A stretch of 8,405 bases of DNA, taken from the NCBI GenBank assembly GCA_024278435.1, contig JAJRTD010000150.1, positions 1-8,405 on the forward strand. The letters are read 5' to 3'. The position numbers were made by a program, and so were the translations under genes. Position 1 is the stretch's first letter. Every line of letters starts with the position of its first letter. The DNA is from Gammaproteobacteria bacterium. GTDB taxonomy: Bacteria; Pseudomonadota; Gammaproteobacteria; SZUA-229. Positions 1-5,957 of the stretch are shown piece by piece. The notes under the pieces are model-generated. The model was not told the origin of the DNA and ran no database searches. It saw only the letters and a program-made list of their open reading frames with translations.

Positions 1-2340
1 GACACCGGAATAGGTCCGGGTACTCAAAAAATGAATCACCCGCTGCGCGACGCGGGCGAAAAAGCTCTGGTTATCGATAACCTTCTCACCGCTGGTCTGC
101 TGTTTTTCGCCGCTACTGTTATGCAGAAAGATAATATCCAGATCCGAGCCATAACCCAGTTCATTACCGCCCATTTTCCCGTAGGCGACTATCGACATTT
201 GCGGATAAAACGGTTCACCATCGACCAGGCAGGCCGGTTTACCGTATTTGACCACCATGGCCTGCCATGATAAATCCAGTATTTTTTCCAGCAGCACGTT
301 CGCCAGTTCGGTGAGCCGGTCGGAAACCAGCTCCACCGGCTCATTGTAAAAAACATCCAGAACCGCCACGTTAAACACGGTCTGGCGCTTGAACTGGCGC
401 ATCCTGTCCATCTGCTGCTCAAGATCCGCATCCGGCTGCGAACCAGCGGATTCAATCCGGGCCAGTTCCAGCTCCAGCAGGCGCTTGATATTATGCTCCC
501 TGCTATATTCATCCACCGGGGTCAGCAGGCCATCGAGCAGAATCGGGTGCCGGGTCAGGCGTTCGGTAAACCATTCACTGGCCGCGCACAGCTTTAACAT
601 CTGCTGCTGCACCAGCGGGTATTCATTGAGCAGGCTGATGTATATGCGGCGCCCGACCAGGGCACGGATTATACGGCTGACACGATCCAGCAATGTTTCT
701 GCATGCGCATAGCCGGCGATCTGTTGTAACAGGGAAACCAGCAACTGCGCCACCCGACGCCGGTTGTCGGCAGACAGGTGCTTGACCTGTGCGCTGTTAC
801 GCAGCTCCTGCAGCCGGTTGACAACAGCATCGGTATCGCTAAAACCGGTATCTGCCAGGTACCGCGCCAGTTCGGCATGGGTATCCTCGTCTGCCTCACT
901 GGCTTCCCAGAAAATGATAAAAGGCGATGCCGTTTCATCACTGTCGTCATCATCGGCGGTTATCAGGTGCTGAAACACCCGGTCGACATTGTGCTGGTGC
1001 TGCGACAACTGTGACAGCAGCTCTTCCCAGCTGTTTATATTCATCGCCAGGCAGATGCGCTGCCGGGAAACATCATCATCCGGCAGCACATGCGTCTGTT
1101 TGTCATTCAGCATCTGCAAACGGTTTTCCAGCCGGCGTAAAAACCAGTAGGCCCGGATCAGCTGCTCAACCTCTGCCGCCTGCAGGTAGTTTTTTTCCGC
1201 CAGTAAGTTCAATACTTCAATAATGCTGCGTGAACGCAGTTCCGGTTCCCGCCCGGCACGAATCAGCTGCAGCGTCTGGCCGATAAACTCAATTTCACGA
1301 ATACCGCCGGGGCCCAGCTTGATATTGTTTTCCATGCGCTTGCGTTTCATCTGCGCATTAATCATGGCTTTCATCTCGCGGATTGAATCGATCATACTGA
1401 AATCCAGGTAACGCCGGTAGACAAACGGCGTCAGCAGCGACTGCAGGTACGCTCTATCCCTGTCACGACCGGTAATCAGCCGTGCCTTGATCATGGCATA
1501 GCGCTCCCAGTCACGACCGTGCAGCTGGTAATACTGCTCGATACCGGAAAAGCTCATGGCCAGCGGGCCGCTTTCACCAAACGGCCGCAGCCGGGTATCA
1601 ACCCGGAATACAAAACCATCTACCGTCACCTCGTCCAGCACCTTGACCAGCTTGCGGATCACCGCCAGGTAAAATTCATAATGTGATTTTTTGCGTGGGC
1701 CGCTGGTTTCCCCGTCTTCAGCAAAGCTGAAAATCAGGTCGATATCAGAGGAAAAGTTAAGCTCCCGGCCACCCATTTTCCCCATGGCAAAAACCAGCAG
1801 GGATTGCGGTTCACCACTGGCATCCACTGGCATCCCAAAAGTTTCTGCCTGCTGCTGCTCCAGGTACTGCACAACAACAGCAACAACAGCCTCGGCAAAA
1901 CCGGTCAGTTCACCGAAAATGACCGGCTCATCAGCCAGAGCATTCAGATCCCGCCAGGCAATGCGCAACATTTCCTGCTGACGCAGTTCTCGCAGCATTT
2001 TCATCAGCTGCTCATCACCGTCCGAGTCAGCGACGAGCCGGCTTAACTGCTGGCGATAATCATCGATACAGCGAGGCGATTCAAAGCCTTCCCGGTATAG
2101 TTGATAAAAGGTTTCAGGATAACGAATGCAGTTACGCGCAATAAAGTCACTGCAGGCCCAGGTTTTTCCCAGCGTTGCCAGTGACAGGCCCTGCTGCGAA
2201 TCGATGTTTTTTTCTGCACATGACTGGCACCAGCTTTCCCAGTCATTTTCGACAATGGATTTTAAAGCTTCAGGAACACCTGATAGAAGGTCAGCGGGAG
2301 CGGGAATGTCGCTGGTTGTTGGTTGTTGGTTGTTGGTCAT
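1..2340 (-). CDS. glnE: Bifunctional glutamine synthetase adenylyltransferase/adenylyl-removase GlnE (3' end beyond window)
   Basis: GlnE adds AMP to, and removes it from, a tyrosine of glutamine synthetase in response to PII and glutamine, setting cytoplasmic nitrogen assimilation. The frame is open from ATG at 2340 to the window edge, giving 780 residues; the E. coli protein has about 946, so roughly 170 C-terminal residues are missing. The N-terminal deadenylylase nucleotidyltransferase motif is GKMGGRELNFSSDID (187-201, acidic pair D199/D201), followed by VDTRLRPFGES (247-257), GRDWERYAMIKAR (275-287) and GPGGIREIEF (343-352). A helical linker follows, then the C-terminal adenylyltransferase motif GKMGGNELGYGSDLD (721-735, D733/D735). 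An in-frame TAA lies two codons upstream of the ATG, and no other early ATG exists. The ribosome site is weak (GGTGA about 10 bases upstream). The first residues (TNNQQPTTS) are low-complexity and encoded by a heptamer repeat. The gene lies downstream of pit on the same strand. Confidence 0.96.
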   Translation of the reverse strand, partial: MTNNQQPTTSDIPAPADLLSGVPEALKSIVENDWESWCQSCAEKNIDSQQGLSLATLGKTWACSDFIARNCIRYPETFYQLYREGFESPRCIDDYRQQLSRLVADSDGDEQLMKMLRELRQQEMLRIAWRDLNALADEPVIFGELTGFAEAVVAVVVQYLEQQQAETFGMPVDASGEPQSLLVFAMGKMGGRELNFSSDIDLIFSFAEDGETSGPRKKSHYEFYLAVIRKLVKVLDEVTVDGFVFRVDTRLRPFGESGPLAMSFSGIEQYYQLHGRDWERYAMIKARLITGRDRDRAYLQSLLTPFVYRRYLDFSMIDSIREMKAMINAQMKRKRMENNIKLGPGGIREIEFIGQTLQLIRAGREPELRSRSIIEVLNLLAEKNYLQAAEVEQLIRAYWFLRRLENRLQMLNDKQTHVLPDDDVSRQRICLAMNINSWEELLSQLSQHQHNVDRVFQHLITADDDDSDETASPFIIFWEASEADEDTHAELARYLADTGFSDTDAVVNRLQELRNSAQVKHLSADNRRRVAQLLVSLLQQIAGYAHAETLLDRVSRIIRALVGRRIYISLLNEYPLVQQQMLKLCAASEWFTERLTRHPILLDGLLTPVDEYSREHNIKRLLELELARIESAGSQPDADLEQQMDRMRQFKRQTVFNVAVLDVFYNEPVELVSDRLTELANVLLEKILDLSWQAMVVKYGKPACLVDGEPFYPQMSIVAYGKMGGNELGYGSDLDIIFLHNSSGEKQQTSGEKVIDNQSFFARVAQRVIHFLSTRTYSGV

Positions 2341-2350
2341 TGGTTATTCG
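2316..2350. repeat. Short heptamer tandem repeat overlapping the glnE start
   Basis: On the plus strand there are three exact TTGTTGG units (2316-2336), then TCATTGG (2337-2343) and a degraded TTATTCG (2344-2350). The glnE initiator ATG is read on the opposite strand from the TCATTGG unit, and the three exact units encode the first residues of GlnE. A 7-base unit shifts the frame unless copies change by multiples of three. Similar heptamer arrays occur between genes in other bacteria (from memory); copy number elsewhere in this genome cannot be seen. Confidence 0.75.
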
Positions 2351-2382
2351 TCACCAGGCGGGCAATGCATACATCATACTGC

Positions 2383-2411
2383 ATTATAGGTCAGCAGTAA
2401 CAGTGAGTTAC
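2383..2411 (-). promoter_or_regulatory. Possible glnE promoter
   Basis: The minus strand reads TATAAT, a perfect sigma-70 -10 hexamer, at 2388-2383. Seventeen bases upstream is only a poor -35 match, GTAACT (2411-2406, three of six positions). Transcription would start near 2376, about 36 bases before the glnE ATG. The 21-bp dyad at 2394-2414 covers the spacer and -35 region, where an operator would sit. The call rests mainly on the -10 box and its location. Confidence 0.35.
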
Positions 2412-2414
2412 TGC
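2394..2414. repeat. 21-bp dyad, 8-bp arms with 5-base loop
   Basis: GCAGTAAC (2394-2401) and GTTACTGC (2407-2414) are exact reverse complements around AGTGA. The dyad lies between the pit stop and the glnE start. No run of T follows on the minus strand, so it does not look like an intrinsic terminator for pit. It could be an operator over the putative glnE promoter, or the core of a repeat element. Confidence 0.6.
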
Positions 2415-2457
2415 CACAGGCAGGCTATTGATAAAAGCACGACCAATGACCAACAAC

Positions 2458-3723
2458 TTAACTAAAGATACCTTTGAGAATAAAGAAGAACAGGATAGAA
2501 AGAATGGCGCCCGCTGGCAGGGTCACAATCCATGACATAAAGATGTTACTGATGACGGTCATGTTCAATGCCGCCATACCACGCGCCAGGCCAACACCCA
2601 GCACTGCACCGACCAGTGTATGGGTTGTTGAAATCGGCAGGCCGGTACCGGAAGCCAGCACCACGGTTGTGGCAGCCGCCAGGGTTGCAGCGAAGCCACG
2701 GCTTGGTGTCAGTTCGGTAATCTGGCTGCCCACCGTGGCTATTACTTTTTTACCATACATCATCAGACCGATAACAATGCCGATACCGCCAAGGCCAAGT
2801 ACCCATAAGGGCAGCATCGACTTGGAGGCGATTTCGCCACCGCTATGAACAATACTGACCACGGCCGCAACCGGCCCGATAGCATTTGCCACGTCATTAG
2901 AACCGTGAGCAAAGGCCATGGCGCAGGCAGTGATAACCATCAACACACCAAATACACGCTCCACGTTAGTGAAGTGAAATTTTTTGTCCTTCTTCGGATC
3001 GTGCTTGATCTGATTCACAAAGAACCTGCCGATGGTCATAATGATCAGGCCGATAATGAAAGCATAGAGATACTGCTCAGACGTACTGATATCCAGTCCC
3101 ACATGCTTCAGCCCTTTGACCAGCGTTACCAGGGCAATAATAAATCCAACCAGGAAAATGTAATAAGGCACATACTTTTTCGCGTTATCAAACGGGTGCT
3201 GCGTGTCCAGTATTAACGCCTGAACACTGCGGAACAGCATAAAAGCAATAAAACCCGCAAGCACCGGCGATACCACCCAGCTGGCGACAATAAAACCGAC
3301 CTTGTCCCAGTGCACGGTATCCATGCCAATGCCCACCATGGCAAAACCAACGATGGCACCGACAATGGAATGCGTGGTCGAAACCGGCCAGCCATTCCTT
3401 GAGGCAATCAACAGCCAGATGCCGGCCGCCAGCAATGATGCCAGCATGCCATAGAGCAGCAACTCCGGGTTACCGGATAACAGGTCGGCATCAACAATGC
3501 CCTTGCGGATGGTTTTGGTCACCTGGCCACCGGCAAGGATGGCACCGGCAAATTCGAAAACAGCGGCAATAAGAACCGCCTGCTTGATGGTTAATGCCCT
3601 GGAACCGACCGAGGTTGCCATGGCGTTGGCTACGTCATTGGCACCAATACCCCAGGCCATGAACAGGCCGAATACTGCGGCAAGGATGAGAAATACGGTG
3701 CCGTACTGCGCGATAATATCCAT
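2458..3723 (-). CDS. pit: PiT-family low-affinity inorganic phosphate transporter
   Basis: This is a 421-residue inner-membrane protein of the PiT family, which imports phosphate (usually as a metal-phosphate complex) using the proton or sodium gradient. The family's internal duplication is clear. The first half carries GANDVANA (27-34) and STTHS (115-119); the second carries GSNDVANA (274-281) and STTHT (365-369). Many hydrophobic segments surround these motifs. A charged stretch of about 20 residues (237-256, rich in K, D and H) is the likely cytoplasmic loop between the halves. The ATG at 3723 follows the upstream PhoU-like stop by 9 bases, and its AGGGG ribosome site overlaps that TAG codon, so the two genes are probably co-transcribed and translationally coupled. 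The protein is shorter than E. coli PitA (about 499), as is common for members paired with a DUF47 partner. Phosphate as substrate is a family inference. Confidence 0.94.
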   Translation of the reverse strand: MDIIAQYGTVFLILAAVFGLFMAWGIGANDVANAMATSVGSRALTIKQAVLIAAVFEFAGAILAGGQVTKTIRKGIVDADLLSGNPELLLYGMLASLLAAGIWLLIASRNGWPVSTTHSIVGAIVGFAMVGIGMDTVHWDKVGFIVASWVVSPVLAGFIAFMLFRSVQALILDTQHPFDNAKKYVPYYIFLVGFIIALVTLVKGLKHVGLDISTSEQYLYAFIIGLIIMTIGRFFVNQIKHDPKKDKKFHFTNVERVFGVLMVITACAMAFAHGSNDVANAIGPVAAVVSIVHSGGEIASKSMLPLWVLGLGGIGIVIGLMMYGKKVIATVGSQITELTPSRGFAATLAAATTVVLASGTGLPISTTHTLVGAVLGVGLARGMAALNMTVISNIFMSWIVTLPAGAILSILFFFILKGIFS

Positions 3724-3732
3724 CGTTATCCC

Positions 3733-4413
3733 CTACCTTGCCAGCATCAGCTGTAAACGACTTCCTACTCGTTGAGATCGATCAGCTACTTCCCCTGTAC
3801 CTTCAATGATTTTGTATAGAAACATGATTTCAATCGGCGGCAAATCATTTTCAATTTCAAACAGCTTGTAACGAATGGCCGACTGCAGATTATCTGTATC
3901 ACTTTCAATCGAATCCAGTTTGCTGATCATATCGCTGACAATCTGGACTTCCTGACCACTGAAGCCGGTTTCAACCAGTTCATCGAGTTCGTTAATAGCC
4001 TTGCGCGCCTGCTTGCAGGCGGCAACACAGCGGGTGACAAAACGGATATAGTCTTCCTGAATGCTCTCCGGCAGCGTCATGTGGCGGCCGAGAATGGTGC
4101 CGGCAATATCTTTTGCCTTGTTGGCAATGCTGTCCTGCATTAACAGAACCTCGAGCAGGTCCTGGCGGGAGATCGGCATAAACAGCCCTTTCGGCAGGTT
4201 CATGCGCAGCTCTTTTTTCAGAATATCGGCTTCTTTCTCAAGATCAGAGATCAGCTTCTGGCTGCTGGCCACCTCTTCCCATTCTTCATTGATAACAGCG
4301 TTAAACAGGGGAATCAACTCGGTCGCACAGGCATAGACTTTTGACATGTGCTTTTGCAGGGGACTGACAGGCGAACTGCCGAAAATCCCGCTCATATAAC
4401 CACCTACTGGCAT
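3733..4413 (-). CDS. PhoU-like Pit accessory protein (DUF47/TIGR00153)
   Basis: This 226-residue, mostly helical cytoplasmic protein belongs to the TIGR00153/DUF47 group, distant relatives of PhoU. Such proteins are usually encoded next to PiT transporters and are thought to modulate them. Family hallmarks are visible: FGSSPVSPLQKHM (11-23), LPKGLFMPISRQDLLEVL (73-90), KAKDIAGTILGR (99-110) and a C-terminal RVGSRLQLMLAR (215-226). Two ExxxD metal-binding-type motifs lie at E59-D63 and E170-D174, as in PhoU. The frame stays open upstream to an ATG at 4503, but I chose the ATG at 4413. It has a strong GGAGGAGA ribosome site 7 bases upstream and gives the usual family length (about 226). The gene is first in the operon with pit. 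Confidence 0.92.
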   Translation of the reverse strand: MPVGGYMSGIFGSSPVSPLQKHMSKVYACATELIPLFNAVINEEWEEVASSQKLISDLEKEADILKKELRMNLPKGLFMPISRQDLLEVLLMQDSIANKAKDIAGTILGRHMTLPESIQEDYIRFVTRCVAACKQARKAINELDELVETGFSGQEVQIVSDMISKLDSIESDTDNLQSAIRYKLFEIENDLPPIEIMFLYKIIEGTGEVADRSQRVGSRLQLMLAR

Positions 4414-4542
4414 CGCTTTTTCTCCTCCGGCACTATTGCACGGAATCGGCGTCTGATCTTGAATTTCGCGCATTGTAATATTTTCATAACAAAATAGAAG
4501 CATTTTTTTGCTTTATTTTTAAAATAGTTTTAACGTGTTGAT
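4414..4542. promoter_or_regulatory. Divergent promoter region between the PhoU-like gene and argE
   Basis: These 129 bases separate two divergently transcribed genes, so promoters for both the pit operon (leftward) and argE (rightward) are expected here. The part nearest argE (about 4471-4530) is strongly AT-rich with T and A runs, unlike the genes beside it. I could not find a hexamer pair with good spacing on either strand, nor a convincing ArgR or PhoB site, so no individual promoter is called. Confidence 0.6.
4421..4428 (-). promoter_or_regulatory. Strong ribosome binding site deciding the PhoU-like gene start
   Basis: The minus strand reads GGAGGAGA, 7 bases before the ATG at 4413. It supports that start over the ATG 90 bases further upstream at 4503, which would add 30 residues not expected in the family. 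Confidence 0.85.
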
Positions 4543-5706
4543 ATGCATCAAGAAATACCAGACGTGAAAGCGTTGATAAAACAGCTTTTAGCAACACCAT
4601 CCATCAGCTGTACATCTGCAGAAATTGACCAGGGCAACCTCCATGTCATAAACCTGCTGGCCGACTGGTTTGAAAACCTGGGTTTTCAATGCGAAATTCA
4701 AATGCTTGACCGGGAAAAGAGCAAGGCCAACCTGGTCGCCACACTCGGTTCAGGCAATAACGGTCTGGTACTGGCCGGACACACCGATACCGTTCCGTTT
4801 GACGAGAATCGCTGGCAGGTTGAACCCTTCGGCCTTACCGAAAAAGACAACCGCTTCTACGGCCTGGGCAGCTGTGACATGAAATCATTTTTTGCCATCA
4901 TTATCGAGGCAATAAAAGGTATTGATTTAAAAAAGATACAGCAGCCGTTAATTGTTCTTGCCACTGCCGACGAGGAAACCAGCATGTCCGGTGCCAGGGC
5001 TATTGCCGAACAGGCCGGCCAGCTCGGCATTAACAACGCCCGCTATGCGGTCATCGGTGAACCCACCGATATGCAACCGATACGCATGCATAAAGGCATG
5101 ATGATGGAAGCCATACAGCTCACCGGGCAGGCCGGTCATTCCAGCAATCCAGCACTGGGCAACAATGCACTGGAGGCCATGCATAAAGTAATAAGCGAAT
5201 TACTGGCGTGGCGCGAGGAACTGCAACGCCAGTACCATAACCCGCTGTTTGCCGTACCGGTGCCAACCATGAACTTCGGCCATATCCACGGCGGCGACAA
5301 CCCCAACCGCATCTGCGGCAGCTGTGAATTGCAGCTGGATATACGGCCGCTGCCGGGAATGCGGGTGGCAGACCTGCGCGCCGAGATGCAGCAGCGTCTT
5401 AAAAATGTTTTAAACGACACCGGCATCAGCTTTAAAACCGTGGCTTTATTTGAAGGTGTAGACGCCATGGAGACAGATAAAAACTCGGCGCTGGTCAAAC
5501 TCGCCGAAAAAATGACCGGCACGGAATCACAGGCGGTGGCTTTTGGCACTGAGGCGCCCTACTACAATGCCATCGGCATGGACAGCATTGTTATGGGACC
5601 GGGCAGCATCAACCAGGCACATCAGCCGGATGAATATATCGAAACCCGGGCATTAGAGCCTGCCATTGATATTATCCGGCAGCTGATTAAACATTATTGT
5701 TATTAA
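4543..5706 (+). CDS. argE: Acetylornithine deacetylase ArgE
   Basis: ArgE is a cytoplasmic metallohydrolase (M20/ArgE-DapE family) that converts N-acetylornithine to ornithine and acetate in the linear arginine pathway. The 387-residue protein matches the E. coli enzyme (about 383) end to end. Metal and catalytic residues are all present: H80 and D82 in AGHTDTVPFD, D112 in GSCDMK, E144/E145 in TADEETSMSGAR, E173 in GEPT and H360 in GPGSINQAHQPDEY. The dimerisation domain carries GQAGHSSNP (195-203) and GHIHGGDNPNRIC (246-258). ATG 4543 is the first start after an in-frame TAA at 4531-4533. No Shine-Dalgarno sequence is visible before it, so initiation may be weak or leaderless. argE is divergent from the pit operon; from memory, Pseudomonas aeruginosa has argE, pit and the DUF47 gene side by side (PA5206-PA5208). 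argA, often nearby in relatives, is not in the window. Confidence 0.97.
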   Translation: MHQEIPDVKALIKQLLATPSISCTSAEIDQGNLHVINLLADWFENLGFQCEIQMLDREKSKANLVATLGSGNNGLVLAGHTDTVPFDENRWQVEPFGLTEKDNRFYGLGSCDMKSFFAIIIEAIKGIDLKKIQQPLIVLATADEETSMSGARAIAEQAGQLGINNARYAVIGEPTDMQPIRMHKGMMMEAIQLTGQAGHSSNPALGNNALEAMHKVISELLAWREELQRQYHNPLFAVPVPTMNFGHIHGGDNPNRICGSCELQLDIRPLPGMRVADLRAEMQQRLKNVLNDTGISFKTVALFEGVDAMETDKNSALVKLAEKMTGTESQAVAFGTEAPYYNAIGMDSIVMGPGSINQAHQPDEYIETRALEPAIDIIRQLIKHYCY

Positions 5707-5723
5707 AAAGCAGAAAACGACTC

Positions 5724-5755
5724 ACCATAAATGTCTCGGAAATAATTTTTATGGT
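5724..5755. terminator. Possible weak terminator hairpin after argE
   Basis: ACCATAAA (5724-5731) pairs exactly with TTTATGGT (5748-5755) across a 16-base loop, beginning 18 bases after the argE stop. The stem is AT-rich and not followed by a T tract, so it is at best a weak terminator or an mRNA end stabiliser. Confidence 0.25.
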
Positions 5756-5820
5756 TTACCTTAACAGGTAGGTGCAAAAAAACTTTCTGGAAATTTTTTC
5801 ACGTTAGTCCCGCAGGGCTC

Positions 5821-5834
5821 CTACATGGATGTAG
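5821..5834. repeat. 14-bp palindrome CTACATGGATGTAG
   Basis: CTACAT and ATGTAG are exact reverse complements separated by GG. On the minus strand the adjoining bases read TGTAGGAGCCCTGCGGG, which resembles the edge of REP-type intergenic repeats in other gammaproteobacteria (from memory). No second copy exists in this window. Confidence 0.4.
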
Positions 5835-5891
5835 ATGGTAGGGCAACACATATGTTCAGAGATTCCTTAGATACCAGGCAATACGGGTTAC

Positions 5892-5929
5892 AGATCTTTC
5901 CACTCCGCTACGCTCCGGTCAAGATGACA
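5892..5929 (-). repeat. Likely copy of a dispersed intergenic repeat
   Basis: Read on the minus strand, the segment runs TGTCATCTTGACCGGAGCG, then TAGCGGAGTGGAAAGATCT. This closely resembles the dispersed elements of the form GTCATCCTGA...GGAGCG...AGATCT found between genes in many bacterial genomes. The resemblance is from memory, and only one copy is present here, so repetition is not shown. Confidence 0.45.
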
Positions 5930-5957
5930 ACGTAAAGTTAACGGGACAGCAGTGAAG

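Larger units (their letters stand above)
2329..2457. repeat. 16-bp perfect inverted repeats bounding the pit-glnE gap
   Basis: The sequence GTTGTTGGTCATTGGT at 2329-2344 recurs exactly in reverse complement at 2442-2457. The right arm directly abuts the pit stop codon (2458-2460), and the left arm contains the glnE start codon (2338-2340). Between the arms lie 97 bases holding two smaller dyads: 2364-2369 with 2380-2385 (6-bp arms), and 2394-2414 (8-bp arms). The nested symmetry suggests a small palindromic mobile or REP-like unit, or an RNA hairpin. No transposase or obvious target duplication is visible. Confidence 0.8.
5707..5957. other. Intergenic region between convergent argE and ppnN, rich in small repeats
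   Basis: This 251-base gap lies between the 3' ends of argE (plus) and ppnN (minus). I see no convincing reading frame in it. It contains an 8-bp-arm hairpin (5724-5755), an A-run/T-run stretch (5776-5799), a 14-bp perfect palindrome (5821-5834) and a segment resembling a dispersed repeat (5892-5929). No classic GC stem followed by a T run was found for either gene. Confidence 0.7.

Noticed and set aside
1868..1891. CAACAACAG-type microsatellite in glnE.
   Set aside because: It encodes an in-frame stretch of valine and alanine codons (VVAVVV) in an otherwise well-matched helical region; no sign of instability.
1..2340. glnE might be a broken pseudogene, since only short complete stop-bounded frames appear on the minus strand here.
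   Set aside because: Direct translation from 2340 is continuous to the window edge with all family motifs in one frame. It lacks a stop only because the gene leaves the window.
2474..3216. Two adjacent plus-strand open frames of about 120 residues each.
   Set aside because: Both are antisense to pit, whose duplicated signature motifs and membrane segments are unambiguous.
4414..4503. A 30-residue N-terminal extension of the PhoU-like protein starting at ATG 4503.
   Set aside because: The strong ribosome site at 4421-4428 and the family's usual length point to the ATG at 4413.
4471..4542. An ArgR operator or PhoB box between the divergent genes.
   Set aside because: AT-rich stretches give partial matches only; no paired half-sites with correct spacing were found.
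5776..5800. A-run/T-run stretch as an intrinsic bidirectional terminator.
   Set aside because: The would-be stem contains a mismatch, a two-base loop and no GC pairs of note, so a stable hairpin is unlikely.
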